Source of the DNA: JAVBMU01 sp031552185 | GTDB taxonomy: Bacteria; Actinomycetota; Actinomycetes; Actinomycetales; Cellulomonadaceae | NCBI GenBank assembly: GCA_031552185.1 | Contig: JAVBMU010000085.1 | Location: 1 to 36,883, forward strand | DNA: 36,883 nucleotides | Direction of reading: 5' to 3' | Translations under genes and position numbers: made by a program | Shown: in pieces, positions 8,469-17,642 of the stretch | Layout: each line of letters starts with the position of its first letter | Numbering within the stretch: position 1 is the first letter of the stretch | The notes under the pieces: model-generated | Told to the model about the DNA's origin: nothing | What the model saw: only the letters and a program-made list of their open reading frames with translations | Databases searched by the model: none

Positions 8469-11230
8469 TGAAAGCCATCGGGTGGGTTCGGGCTAAATTC
8501 AGCCGGTTCGGTTCGGTCGTCCGCTCCCGGGACCGGGAGCGGGGCGCCGTCGAATTGGGGGTTGCCGCCCTCGGCGGGATCCTCGTCGTCGGCGCGGTGG
8601 CCGGCAACGGCGTGGCCTCGACGATCACGTCGGTCTCCGACGGGTCGACCTGGGTCGCGGACGGAACCACCGGCCAGATCGTCCAGCTTGACCCGCGGAC
8701 GGGCCGGGTCGACCGGCGGTTGCAGGTGGGGCCGGACGGGACGGCATTGGATATTGAGCAGCGTGCTGGTCATTTGGTGCTCACCGGTTCGAATGGGCGG
8801 GTGACGTCGATCGATCTGACCGCTTTGGTTGCCTCGGGGCAGCGGGAGGTCGGGGCCAATGACAATGTCCGGGTCCTGGTCGGTCAGGGCAAGTTGTTCC
8901 TGGCGGACTTGACCAATGGCGTGATCCGGACGGTTCATCCGCTCACTTTGGCCGATCTCGGCGCTCCGTATCGCTCCCGTGATCTGACCGATGCCGTGAC
9001 CGACGGCGCGGGCAAGGTGTGGCTCGTCGACGGCGCCGCGATCAAGACGGTGCGTTGGGACGAGGAGGCCCGCCGGTTCGTCGTCGAGCAGACCAGAAAG
9101 GTGCGGGGGGTGGGGCCGATGACCCGACTGACGCCGCACGAGCGTGGTGTCTCGGCGTTTGTCGGCGACGCGGGGGCGGTCGTCCAGTTGGGCACCGGGC
9201 GTGATCTCGCGGTGGGTATGCGCGTGCTGCGGGGGAAGGTCCTGGCGGCCGAGGTGGCGCCGGCCGACCTGGCGCCTGCGTCGGTTCCGGAGGCCGGCCG
9301 GGTGGTCATGATTTCGGGTCGCTCGGTGTGGGCGGTCGCGGTCAAGGACGTGGGATGTGCGCGGCCGGGCATGCCGTCGGTGTTCGCCAATCGGGTGTAT
9401 GTGCCGTGTTTGGGGGACCGGCGGGTGATCGCGTTGGATCGGGCGGGTAAGCGGGTCGGGTCCGATCTGCTAGTGGGTGGTTCGGGTGATCCGCGTCTGC
9501 TTGTGGATGAGGATCATTTGATCATTCAGTCCGGTGATCGGACCTCGACCGTGGTGGTGAATCGTGACGGGTCGAGCCGGACGGTGGACGTTGCCGGTCA
9601 GGGCGGTGAGCCGCGCAACGCGCACCGCAAGCCGACGCCGTCGCACGGGCAATGGAGTTCGCCGCCGGCGCGGGATCCGGGCCGGTTGGACGGCCGCGAG
9701 TCGCCCAAGCCCGGTGTGACTACGACGCCCCCGCAGCAATCACCGTCGGCGAAGCCGTCCGGCGCGACGCCGACGGGGAAGCCGTCCACCCGGCGGCCGA
9801 CAGAGCGGCCGACAGAGGACCCGACCGGGACGCCCACCGGCACCCCGACCGGCGGCACCCCGACCGGGACGCCCACGGCGAGCCCGACGCCGACCGTGTC
9901 CCGGACCGGCATTGGCGTAACCATGCCCCCGCCGCCCACGATGGAGCCGCCGCCCACGCCGGGGCCCAGCAAGACCATGGAGCCGCCGCCCACGCCGGGG
10001 CCGAGTCGCACGATGGAGCCGCCGCCCACGCCGGGGCCGAGTCGCACGATGGAGCCGCCCCCGACCACGCCGCCGGGAACGCCCCCGCCGCCGCCCCCGC
10101 CGCCCCCGCCGGCGCCTCAGCCGGCGGTGACCGGCGTCGTCGCGCGGGCCACCGGGAAGACCTCGATCGAGGTTACCTGGACGCCCGCGGGCGCCCCCCA
10201 GGCCATCGAGGTCCGCTCCTCCGACGGGGTGAGCGCGACGGTGCCGGGCACGGCCGACCGGGCGACCCTCACCGGGGTGCAGTGCGGCGCGCTGCTGACC
10301 GTCGATGTCGTCTCGGTTTTCCCGGACGGCACGCGGGTGCCGGCCGCGCAGGCGACCACGAGCACGCCGCGCTGCGGCCCGGCGCCCGTGACCGGGCTGG
10401 CGGTGCGGGTGTCCACGGAGGGTGGCGGCCTCGGCGGCGATTGGCAAGGCGGACCCGGGATCAGCAGCGCTCGGCTGACCTGGACGCCGGCGCCCACGCC
10501 GGTCGACTACTACATCGTCCGGCGGGTCGACGGGGTCTCGAAAACCGCGGACAACGGCGCGAGCGAACACGTCCTGCACGAGCGCCTGCCCGATGACCAG
10601 GATTGGGTCTGGCAGGTGATCTCGGTGGTCGGCGACGAGCAGGCCGTGGCGTCGGTCCGGCCCCCGCTGCCCGGACCGGTGACGGGCCTGACGATCGAGC
10701 GCGGCTTCGGCGTCGTGGGCGCGGGATACTCAGTCCTCTTCCGGCCGCCGGGCGACGCCGGCGCCGGCGGGATCAAGGGCTACTGGCTGTACTGCGAGCC
10801 GAGCGCCGCCCGCGGCGGGGAGTGGGTCAACGCGGGCTGGCTCAAGGCCGCGCCGGACGGGCGGTCGATGTGGACGACGTCGTGCACCGACGCCCCCGAC
10901 GCCAACGCCAATCCCGACACGATCGGCGTCGTCGCGCAGAACACCGAGGGCGGCAAGGGACCGCTCGTGCGCGCCCCGGTTCCGCGGCCGGGGGCCGGCG
11001 GGCCGGCCGCGGCCGATGTCGCCGCGAAGGCGCCCGGGATCGAGGTCGCGCGGGCGCCGTGGACGCCGCCACAGGTCGAGAACCCGTCTTTGCTCGGCGC
11101 CGGCGTGGCGCTCATCCTGCCGGTCGCCGCCGTGCGCGGCGGCCGTGCGATCCGGCGGCTGCGGACGCGGAGGGGGCGGACCCGGGGTACGCCGACGCAG
11201 CCGGCGCGGACCGGGCAGGTGGCCGCATGA
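8468..11230 (+). CDS. Membrane-anchored protein with beta-propeller-like, Pro-rich and fibronectin III domains
   Basis: Protein of 920 aa. ATG at 8468 shares its A with the EccC-like stop (TGATG) and has GAAGGAG upstream. After a basic N-terminus there is one membrane segment (about 28-50). Residues about 55-375 form an outward domain with repeated short strands (for example WVADGTTGQIVQLDPRTGRV), like NHL/PQQ-type propellers. About 380-545 is Thr/Pro-rich and includes a 12-residue tandem repeat. Three Fn3-like domains follow (about 550-845), and a second membrane segment (about 872-890) precedes a basic Arg-rich cytoplasmic tail. It is probably an envelope scaffold or adhesin-like partner of the export or MoxR modules; no enzyme motif is seen. 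It overlaps moxR by ATGA. Confidence 0.85.
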   Translation: MKAIGWVRAKFSRFGSVVRSRDRERGAVELGVAALGGILVVGAVAGNGVASTITSVSDGSTWVADGTTGQIVQLDPRTGRVDRRLQVGPDGTALDIEQRAGHLVLTGSNGRVTSIDLTALVASGQREVGANDNVRVLVGQGKLFLADLTNGVIRTVHPLTLADLGAPYRSRDLTDAVTDGAGKVWLVDGAAIKTVRWDEEARRFVVEQTRKVRGVGPMTRLTPHERGVSAFVGDAGAVVQLGTGRDLAVGMRVLRGKVLAAEVAPADLAPASVPEAGRVVMISGRSVWAVAVKDVGCARPGMPSVFANRVYVPCLGDRRVIALDRAGKRVGSDLLVGGSGDPRLLVDEDHLIIQSGDRTSTVVVNRDGSSRTVDVAGQGGEPRNAHRKPTPSHGQWSSPPARDPGRLDGRESPKPGVTTTPPQQSPSAKPSGATPTGKPSTRRPTERPTEDPTGTPTGTPTGGTPTGTPTASPTPTVSRTGIGVTMPPPPTMEPPPTPGPSKTMEPPPTPGPSRTMEPPPTPGPSRTMEPPPTTPPGTPPPPPPPPPPAPQPAVTGVVARATGKTSIEVTWTPAGAPQAIEVRSSDGVSATVPGTADRATLTGVQCGALLTVDVVSVFPDGTRVPAAQATTSTPRCGPAPVTGLAVRVSTEGGGLGGDWQGGPGISSARLTWTPAPTPVDYYIVRRVDGVSKTADNGASEHVLHERLPDDQDWVWQVISVVGDEQAVASVRPPLPGPVTGLTIERGFGVVGAGYSVLFRPPGDAGAGGIKGYWLYCEPSAARGGEWVNAGWLKAAPDGRSMWTTSCTDAPDANANPDTIGVVAQNTEGGKGPLVRAPVPRPGAGGPAAADVAAKAPGIEVARAPWTPPQVENPSLLGAGVALILPVAAVRGGRAIRRLRTRRGRTRGTPTQPARTGQVAA
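9938..10045 (+). repeat. Three tandem 36-bp repeats inside the Fn3 protein gene
   Basis: Three in-frame 36-bp units encode TMEPPPTPGPS followed by K, R and R. A partial fourth copy leads into a poly-Pro run. They form a rigid stalk between the propeller-like part and the Fn3 domains, and copy number may differ among strains. Confidence 0.85.
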
Positions 11231-12255
11231 GCGCCGCGACGACCGCAGGCGGGGGCGCTGCCTCGGCCGCGCAGACGGCCGGGCTCGGCGCTCCCTCGCC
11301 GGCGGATGCTGAGGCATTCCGGATGCTGCACGACCGCGTCGTGAGCGCCGTCGAGCAAGCGATCCGCGGCAAGCGGGCGCCCATCGAGTTGGTTGTCGGC
11401 GCGCTGTTCGCAGGCGGGCACGTCCTGCTCGAGGACGTGCCCGGCACCGGCAAGACGACGCTCGCCCGGGCGCTCGCCGCGGCGCTCGGGGCCGGCACCC
11501 GCCGAATCCAGTTCACGCCGGACCTGTTGCCCTCGGACGTAACCGGCACGTCCGTCTTCGAGCCGCGGACCGGAACGGTGTCCTTCCGGCCGGGGCCGGT
11601 GTTCACCAACATTCTGCTCGCTGACGAGATCAACCGGGCCGCCGCGAAGACCCAGTCGGCGCTGCTCGAGGTGATGGCCGAGCGGACCGTCACGGTGGAC
11701 GGCGTCGGGCACCTGGTGCCCGATCCGTTCCTGGTCGTGGCGACGCAGAACCCGATCGATCTCGACGGTACCTACCGACTGCCCGAGGCCCAGACCGACC
11801 GGTTCCTGGTCCGGCTGGCGCTCGGCTACCCGGATGCCGAGCACGAGGTCGAGGTGCTGCGTCCCCAGTCGGGGGCCGGCGACGTCGGCGCGGTCCCGGC
11901 GGTGACGACGCCCGAGGAGGTCGCCCGCACCACGGCCATGCTGCGCCGCGTGCACGTGGCGGATCCGATCCTGCGGTACGTGCGCGAGCTCGGCGCGGCC
12001 GGCCGGGCCGAGCCGCGGCTGCGGTTGGGTGCGAGCACCCGCGCGCTGCGCGGGCTGGTCGCGGCCGCCCAGGCGTATGCGGCGGCGCACGGGCGGCACT
12101 TCGTCGTGCCCGGGGACATTCAACGGCTCGCACTGCCGGTCCTGGCCCATCGGCTCGCGGTCACTCGCGAGGCGGAACTCGACGGCACCACCGCGGCCGG
12201 CGTCGTCGCCGATCTGGTCGCCTCGGTCGAGGCGCCCCAGCCTGTGCCGGCATGA
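11227..12255 (+). CDS. MoxR-family AAA+ ATPase
   Basis: Protein of 342 aa, typical of MoxR AAA+ ATPases, which act as chaperones activating partner proteins that often contain VWA domains. Seen: Walker A in EDVPGTGKTTLA (Gly73-Thr78), Walker B LLADEINRA, the MoxR hallmark segment FTPDLLPSDVTG, sensor-1 region VVATQNPID and the arginine-finger region LPEAQTDRF. A Gly/Ala-rich leader of about 25 residues precedes the domain. ATG at 11227 overlaps the upstream stop in ATGA, and its own stop overlaps the DUF58 gene in the same way, so these genes are translationally coupled. moxR-DUF58-transglutaminase is a widespread gene triplet; its association with kinases and WXG100/EccC genes points to envelope maturation or export control (inference). 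Confidence 0.95.
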   Translation: MSAATTAGGGAASAAQTAGLGAPSPADAEAFRMLHDRVVSAVEQAIRGKRAPIELVVGALFAGGHVLLEDVPGTGKTTLARALAAALGAGTRRIQFTPDLLPSDVTGTSVFEPRTGTVSFRPGPVFTNILLADEINRAAAKTQSALLEVMAERTVTVDGVGHLVPDPFLVVATQNPIDLDGTYRLPEAQTDRFLVRLALGYPDAEHEVEVLRPQSGAGDVGAVPAVTTPEEVARTTAMLRRVHVADPILRYVRELGAAGRAEPRLRLGASTRALRGLVAAAQAYAAAHGRHFVVPGDIQRLALPVLAHRLAVTREAELDGTTAAGVVADLVASVEAPQPVPA

Positions 12256-13439
12256 CCGACAGTCGGCCCCGATTGCGGCTGCTGGCCCGTGGCTGGGCGG
12301 TGGTCGGTACGGTCCTCGTGCTCGGGCCGTTCGGCGTGTGGGCGCAGTATCCCGCCCTGATCGGGCTGGCGCTGGCCCTGGCCGGGCTGCTCGCGGTCGA
12401 GGTCGCGGTGACCGCGGCGCCCGCCGCGATCACGGTGAAGCGGACGGTCCACCCCGTTCGGGTGGCCCGGAACGACCCGTGCGCGGCTGTCGTCACCGTG
12501 GGCAACCGGTCGCGCCGGCGGTGGATCACCGTCGCCGGGTACGACGCCGTGGCCGGGCAGCCGCTGCCGTTCCGGGTCGCCGGCCTCGGGCCGGGCGAGT
12601 ATCGCGAGGTGCCGATCGAGGTGCCCACCACCCGGCGCGGGGTGATCCGGCTGGGTCCGTTGACGGTGCGGCGGCTGTCGCCCGCCGAACTGGTGAGCAC
12701 CGAGCAGGAGTACGGGTCGGCCGCGACGGTCGTGGTCGAGCCGCGGATCCTCGACGGCGGTCGGCTGCCGCCCGGGGCGATCCGCGGGCATGTCGGTGCC
12801 GATGAACGGGTGGACAAGGGCGGCACGGACCTGGTGGACCTACGCGAGTACGTGCCCGGCGATGACCTGCGCCGGCTGCACTGGGCGACGTCGGCCCGCT
12901 CGGGGACGCTGATGATCCGCGAGGACGCCGACCCATCAATGCCGCACCTGACCGTGATTCTGGACGACCGAGCCGCCGCCTACGGGGGCGACGAGTTCGA
13001 AGAGGCGGTCGATCTGACGGCCACGTTGCTGGACGCGGCGGTCCGCGGGGGCAGTCCCGCCCAGGTGGTTCTGGTCTCCGGCGCCGAGGGCGTGCGCTGC
13101 CCGGCGCAGGGCGGCGGAGCGGCCGCCGGCGGGCTGGGCCGGGCCGCGCGGGACGCCCTGGTAGCGCTGGCGCCGCTCGCGCCGAGCGAGTCGGGGCCGA
13201 TGGCGTCCGTCGGCGCCCGAGTGGGTGCGGGCGAGAAGGATGTGCTGGTCGGCGTGACCGGCGCGCGCGAACCGCTCACCGTGATGCTCGGTCAGGTGCA
13301 GGGCGCCTCCTTCGGCGCCGTCGCCGTCGTCGACGAGCGGCCGGAACGGCTGGTCGGCGCGGCGGGGGCGATCACGGTGCTGCGCGGGCCGCACAGTTCG
13401 GACCTGGCGTTCGCCTGGCGACAGGCGGTGGCGCGGTGA
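12252..13439 (+). CDS. DUF58 domain membrane protein, MoxR partner
   Basis: Protein of 395 aa. Two hydrophobic segments at residues about 13-50 anchor the N-terminus. A beta-rich region follows, and then the DUF58 signature near 190-225 (VDLREYVPGDDLRRLHWATSA), with the VWA-like continuation LTVILDD. DUF58 proteins are related to VWA domains and usually pair with MoxR ATPases. The metal-site Ser residues of a full VWA (DxSxS) are not apparent: after LTVILD the chain reads DRAAAYGG. ATG at 12252 sits in an ATGA overlap with moxR, and the end overlaps the transglutaminase-like gene in GTGA. The C-terminal half is Ala/Gly-rich and less conserved in look. Confidence 0.93.
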   Translation: MTDSRPRLRLLARGWAVVGTVLVLGPFGVWAQYPALIGLALALAGLLAVEVAVTAAPAAITVKRTVHPVRVARNDPCAAVVTVGNRSRRRWITVAGYDAVAGQPLPFRVAGLGPGEYREVPIEVPTTRRGVIRLGPLTVRRLSPAELVSTEQEYGSAATVVVEPRILDGGRLPPGAIRGHVGADERVDKGGTDLVDLREYVPGDDLRRLHWATSARSGTLMIREDADPSMPHLTVILDDRAAAYGGDEFEEAVDLTATLLDAAVRGGSPAQVVLVSGAEGVRCPAQGGGAAAGGLGRAARDALVALAPLAPSESGPMASVGARVGAGEKDVLVGVTGAREPLTVMLGQVQGASFGAVAVVDERPERLVGAAGAITVLRGPHSSDLAFAWRQAVAR

Positions 13440-15874
13440 CTGCCGGCGCGCCGGGCGGGGGCGCGCCGGGCGGGGGCGCGGTGACGGGGGGCGCGGTGAC
13501 GGGGGGCGCGTGGGCGGCCCGGATCTGTTGGTCCGCGCTCGTGCTCGTGGTCGCCGCCCTGAGTCCCGCCGCGGCCTACGCCGGCGCGGTGAGCGCGGCG
13601 GCGCTCGCGGGCTGTGTCGTGCTGCCCTTCGTGCTGATTGCCGCGGGGACGGCGGTGCGCCTGCCCCGGTGGGCCGTCGCCTCGGCGGTGACCTGCATGG
13701 GCACGGCGCTGGGCCTGGCGGCCGCCGGCCGATTCGTCGAGCCGGCCGGGGCGCCGACGCCGGGCTGGCGCGACAGCCCCGGCCTGCGCTCGCTCGGCCC
13801 GCTGATTGATGCCGTGCCCCGGCTGCTCACCTCGCCCCGGCCCGCGCCGGCCGAACCCGAGTACCTCGCGCCGGTCGCCGTCCTGGTGTGGTTGACCGCG
13901 ACCGTCGTCGCGCTCGTCACCGTCTCGCGGCGGCGGGCGCCGCGACTGATCGCGCCACTGGTGGGCGCTGTCCTGATCGAGGTGACCGCCGCCCTGATCA
14001 CGGCCGGCGCCGCCGACCGCCACGGCGTGATCGCCGCCGGCACCGCCGTGCTGATCGGGATCGGCTGGACCGCCCTGGGCGGGGCGCCGGGCAGGCTCCG
14101 TTCGGGCGCGGCCGGCGCCGGGTGGCCGGGCCGCCCGCTCGGCGCCGGGCGGCCGCGGTTCCGGGCCGGCTGGTTCGCCCGGCGCGCCCGCCGCCTCTCG
14201 GCGACCGGCGGCGTCGCCGGCGCCGCCGTCCTCGCGCTGCTGGCGGGAGTCCTGCCCGCCGCGGATGCCTTCGAGCCCCGGGACCACGTGCCGCCGCCGG
14301 TGCACATCACCGAGTTGGCGAATCCGCTGCCGTTGGCCCGGATGTGGGCGAGCCGGCCGGACCTGACGTTGTTCACCGTGGCGCGGGCGGGCGGGCCCGT
14401 CCCGGCCCGCATCCGGTTGGCCGCGCTGCCGGATTACGACGGCGCCGGCTGGACGCTGGCTGCGCGGTTGCGCGCACCCGGCGTGGTGGACCGACCCGAG
14501 CTCCCGCTCGGCGAGCCCGCGACGGTCGGCGAACTGACGGTGACGGTCCGGGAACTCACCGGTGGCTGGCTGCCGTCGGTCGGGTTGCCCGAGGCGGTCA
14601 CCGGACTGCCCGCCGTGGCCGACGTCGACACCGGGACGCTGGTCACCGAGCCTGAACCCGAGCCGGGCGCGCGGTACGTCCTGCGCACCCGGACCGACCC
14701 GCCGACCGCGGGCCGGCTCGCCGCCGCCCAGGTGCCGCCGAGCGAGCAGGCCCGGCGTTACCTGCAGCTCCCGAACGCGCCGCAGTGGCTGGTGGAGGGT
14801 GCGCAGGAGGCGGTGGTGGGCGCCGACACCCCGTGGGCGCGCGTCGCCCGCCTGGTCGAGGTGGTCCGGCGCGGGCGGGCGCTGGACCCGAAGGCCCCGG
14901 CCGGCACGTCGTACGCGCGGATCGAGGAGTTCCTCACCGCCACGCCGGAGACCGGCGGCGGCTGCGGCACCAGTGAGCAGTTCGCGGCCACGCTGGCGCT
15001 GTTGGCGCGAGCGGTGGGGGTGCCGTCCCGCGTGGCCGTCGGCTTCGTCGTCCGCGGTGACGGCGCCGGACCGGTCGCCGTCACGGGGGCCGACTCCCGG
15101 GTCTGGACCGAGGTATACCTCGCCGGGGTCGGGTGGGTCGCCGTCGACGCATCCCCGGACGAGGTGTCCCTGGTGGGCGCCAATGCGGCCGGCCTCGGCG
15201 AGACGCTGGTGGATCCGGCGGCGGCCGATCCCGTGCCGGAGCCGGCGGCGCAGACGCCGGCGGGCACCGGCTCCGAGCCGCCCGCGAAAGCCGACGTCAC
15301 GACGCCGACGCGCGGGCGAGGGTCCGCGCTGATCCTGTCCGGCGGCGCCGCCGCCCTCGCCGGCGCCGCCCTGCTCGTGCTGGTCGGTTCCCGCCGGGCC
15401 CGGACCGTGCGCCTGCGTCGAACCGGCGCGCCGGGCGCCTGGCAACACGTGGTGGACTCGGCCTGCCTGGCCGGGCTGCCGATCCGGGCCGCCGCCTGCG
15501 CCCCGGACCTCGCGGCAGATCTCGAGGGCCGGGGGGCGACGGGTGCCACGCGCTTGGCCCGGTGGGCCGAACTGGTCGCCTTCGCGCCGCCGGCGGAGGG
15601 CGCGCCGTCGGGTGAGGGAGCGGCGCCCTGGCCCTCGGCGGCGTTCGCCGCCGAGGCGTGGCCGGTCGCTCGGGCGGCCGAGCGCGGGCTGCGACGATCG
15701 GCGCCATGGTGGCGCCGGGCGACCTGGCCGGCGTCGCCCGCCGTGTTCGGTCGACTCAGCGGGGACAGAACTGCTGCGAGACGCCGCGGTCCTGGGTCTC
15801 CTTCACGATCGCGACGAGGACGAAGCACACCCGCTTCGCCGCCGGGTCGACGCCCTCCACGCGAAACGTCGTGA
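13436..15874 (+). CDS. Multi-pass membrane transglutaminase-like protein, apparently catalytically degenerate
   Basis: Protein of 812 aa. GTG at 13436 overlaps the DUF58 stop (GTGA). About six hydrophobic segments lie in residues 25-255. A large extracytoplasmic part follows with a transglutaminase-core-like region (about 495-575), then another membrane segment near 625-645 and a cytoplasmic tail. Aligned by eye to the family (C-E-[HYQ]-F-A ... [HA]-W-x-E-V ... D), the core reads GCGTSEQFA (510-516): Ser513 stands where the catalytic Cys is expected and a Cys is three residues earlier. SRVWTEVY has Arg555 where His is expected; Asp571 is kept. It is therefore probably a non-catalytic scaffold or binding module. 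The last 119 bp overlap the convergent kinase gene, and the Arg-rich C-terminal residues there look like read-through. Confidence 0.88.
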   Translation: MTAGAPGGGAPGGGAVTGGAVTGGAWAARICWSALVLVVAALSPAAAYAGAVSAAALAGCVVLPFVLIAAGTAVRLPRWAVASAVTCMGTALGLAAAGRFVEPAGAPTPGWRDSPGLRSLGPLIDAVPRLLTSPRPAPAEPEYLAPVAVLVWLTATVVALVTVSRRRAPRLIAPLVGAVLIEVTAALITAGAADRHGVIAAGTAVLIGIGWTALGGAPGRLRSGAAGAGWPGRPLGAGRPRFRAGWFARRARRLSATGGVAGAAVLALLAGVLPAADAFEPRDHVPPPVHITELANPLPLARMWASRPDLTLFTVARAGGPVPARIRLAALPDYDGAGWTLAARLRAPGVVDRPELPLGEPATVGELTVTVRELTGGWLPSVGLPEAVTGLPAVADVDTGTLVTEPEPEPGARYVLRTRTDPPTAGRLAAAQVPPSEQARRYLQLPNAPQWLVEGAQEAVVGADTPWARVARLVEVVRRGRALDPKAPAGTSYARIEEFLTATPETGGGCGTSEQFAATLALLARAVGVPSRVAVGFVVRGDGAGPVAVTGADSRVWTEVYLAGVGWVAVDASPDEVSLVGANAAGLGETLVDPAAADPVPEPAAQTPAGTGSEPPAKADVTTPTRGRGSALILSGGAAALAGAALLVLVGSRRARTVRLRRTGAPGAWQHVVDSACLAGLPIRAAACAPDLAADLEGRGATGATRLARWAELVAFAPPAEGAPSGEGAAPWPSAAFAAEAWPVARAAERGLRRSAPWWRRATWPASPAVFGRLSGDRTAARRRGPGSPSRSRRGRSTPASPPGRRPPRETS

Positions 15875-17396
15875 TGCCCGGCGCGACCTGCCCGAGCGCC
15901 CGCGGTTCGGGCGACGTCGGGTCGAGGACGACCGTGACGGCCTTGCCGTTCGACTCGTCGTTCCAGCTCAGCGTGATTGACGAGCCGTTGTCCACCCCCA
16001 CCGGCCCCGTCGGCTCGAGGTCCGGGTTGGACAGGCCGGCGATCTCCTCGCTCAGATCCGTCGTCCCCGTCGTCGTCCCCGTCGTCGAACCGGTCGGCGT
16101 TCGCGTCGTGGTCGGCACCGATCGATCGTGCACCGTGACCGTTCCGGTCCCGGCACCCACGCTCGGATCGTCGTCCCGCCCCAGGAGGTGCCCGCCCACC
16201 CCGATGATCCCGCCGACCAGTAGCGTTCCGACGACGAACGACACCGGCCGGGTCCAGTTCCGCCGCCGCCGGGTCGGCTTGGGTTTGGTCGGGACCCCGG
16301 TCGCCACGGCCGGGATGGTCCTGGCGACGGTGTGTTCGCCGTCGACGTCGACTGGCGGTTCGGGCTGGTTCACATGCGCGAGCGCCGACGGCGAGATCGC
16401 CGGGCTCGGCCGGCTGCGCGGGTCGGTCGACTTCGGGTCCGACGACCCGGCCGACGACGGCGGCGACCCCGGCGCGGTCTCACCGAGCGAGGCGAGCGCA
16501 TCGCGAACCTCGGCGGCGGTGATCGTCCGGGCGGCGCGGTCGTGGACCAGGCAGCGGTCGATGACCGCGATCAGGTCCGGCGGCCCGGCCAGCGGGCGTC
16601 GCCGGCCGGTGTGCACGCGGCGCAAGTAGGACAGGGCCGTGTCGTCGTCGGGGTTGTCGCCTGCGAACGGGGGCCGCCCGGTCAGCAGCGCGAACAGCGT
16701 GGCGCCGAGCGACCAAACATCGTCGGCCGGCAGGGGTTCCAGCCCGTCGAGCACCTGGGGCGAGGCGTACCGGTAGGAGAACCGATCGAGCGTCGCGGTG
16801 TGTTCGAGGTCCGCCGGCCGGGCGATGCCGAAGTCCGACAGCACGTACGTCGTCGGCAACACCAGAATGTTCTGCGGCTTGACGTCCCGGTGCAGCACCC
16901 CGTGTTGATGGGCGAATGCGAGGGCGTCGGCCACCGCGGTTCCGACGGCGATCACCTCCGCGGCGCCGAACGGGCCGGTATTGGTGAGCCGATCGTGGGT
17001 CGATCCCAGCTCGAAGAAATCCATCACGAGGCTCGGCCGCCCGTCCGAGGCGGTGGCGGTGGCGAGGACCGTGACGATGTTGGGGTGTTGGCGGCCCAGT
17101 TCCACGGTGATCGCGAGTTCGCGCCGGAACCGAGCGGCAGCCTCCGGGTCGACGGCCGCCATCACCTTGAGTGCCACATCCCGGCCCAGCGCATCCTCGC
17201 GTGCGCGATAGACCACCGAGTCGCCACCCCGGGCGATCCGGACGAGCCGGGAATAGCCGGGGACGCGCAACTCGCCCACATCGGCGGCCGGCGGGGCGGA
17301 GGCCGACGAGGCGGGACACTCGCGGCCGGGTACGGCATCGCCCTGGGCGACTGGGGCCGACGCGGGGGAGTTGGTCACGGGAGGGGTGGCGGGCAC
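15756..17396 (-). CDS. Membrane Ser/Thr protein kinase with extracytoplasmic domain
   Basis: Protein of 546 aa from the GTG at 17396. Seen: loop ARGGDSVVYRA (55-65), Lys77, HRDVKPQN from His169, DFG at 188-190, an ASPQ variant of the APE motif (211-214), then a Pro/Ser linker, a basic stop-transfer TRRRRN and a membrane helix (about 385-404). The outside domain of about 140 residues has a Thr-rich stalk and an Fn3-like strand pattern (SSITLSWNDES ... GVDPAAKRVCFV), with two Cys near the end. It resembles the kinase at 1-925 throughout the catalytic domain, so they are paralogues flanking the cluster. The GTG has no ribosome site. The frame stays open to a CTG at 17474 that has AGGGAG 6 bases upstream and would restore an AWAPPP segment like that of the paralogue, so the true start may lie there. 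Confidence 0.93.
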   Translation of the reverse strand: MPATPPVTNSPASAPVAQGDAVPGRECPASSASAPPAADVGELRVPGYSRLVRIARGGDSVVYRAREDALGRDVALKVMAAVDPEAAARFRRELAITVELGRQHPNIVTVLATATASDGRPSLVMDFFELGSTHDRLTNTGPFGAAEVIAVGTAVADALAFAHQHGVLHRDVKPQNILVLPTTYVLSDFGIARPADLEHTATLDRFSYRYASPQVLDGLEPLPADDVWSLGATLFALLTGRPPFAGDNPDDDTALSYLRRVHTGRRRPLAGPPDLIAVIDRCLVHDRAARTITAAEVRDALASLGETAPGSPPSSAGSSDPKSTDPRSRPSPAISPSALAHVNQPEPPVDVDGEHTVARTIPAVATGVPTKPKPTRRRRNWTRPVSFVVGTLLVGGIIGVGGHLLGRDDDPSVGAGTGTVTVHDRSVPTTTRTPTGSTTGTTTGTTDLSEEIAGLSNPDLEPTGPVGVDNGSSITLSWNDESNGKAVTVVLDPTSPEPRALGQVAPGITTFRVEGVDPAAKRVCFVLVAIVKETQDRGVSQQFCPR

Positions 17397-17548
17397 CGGA
17401 GTCGACCGGCTGGGCGGCGGCGCCCAGGCCAGGTCGGGGTCTCCCGCGCCGCCACGCGACTGTTGCTCGGCCAGGATCCGCTCCCTCGTGGATCACATTT
17501 CGGGTATTGACGACGAAGGCCGATTCTAACGCGCCGGCCGCCCCCGCC

Positions 17549-17632
17549 CCTCGGCGAGGTAGAGCCATGCGTCCGCCGCGGACCCCTCTCGGCGACCCCA
17601 CGCCTCTTCCTCGGCCCGGACGGCGCTACCTC
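17549..17632 (-). repeat. Decayed copy (D) of the 83-bp 3'-gene palindromic element
   Basis: Read on the minus strand it begins GAGGTAGCGCCGT, 10 bases after the stop of the WXG-headed gene, and ends ATGGCTCTACCTCGCCGAGG. It is 84 bp long, against 83 bp for the well-kept copies, and the middle has diverged. It matches in ends, length and sense position downstream of a gene. Confidence 0.5.
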
Positions 17633-17642
17633 GGCGGGTTGG

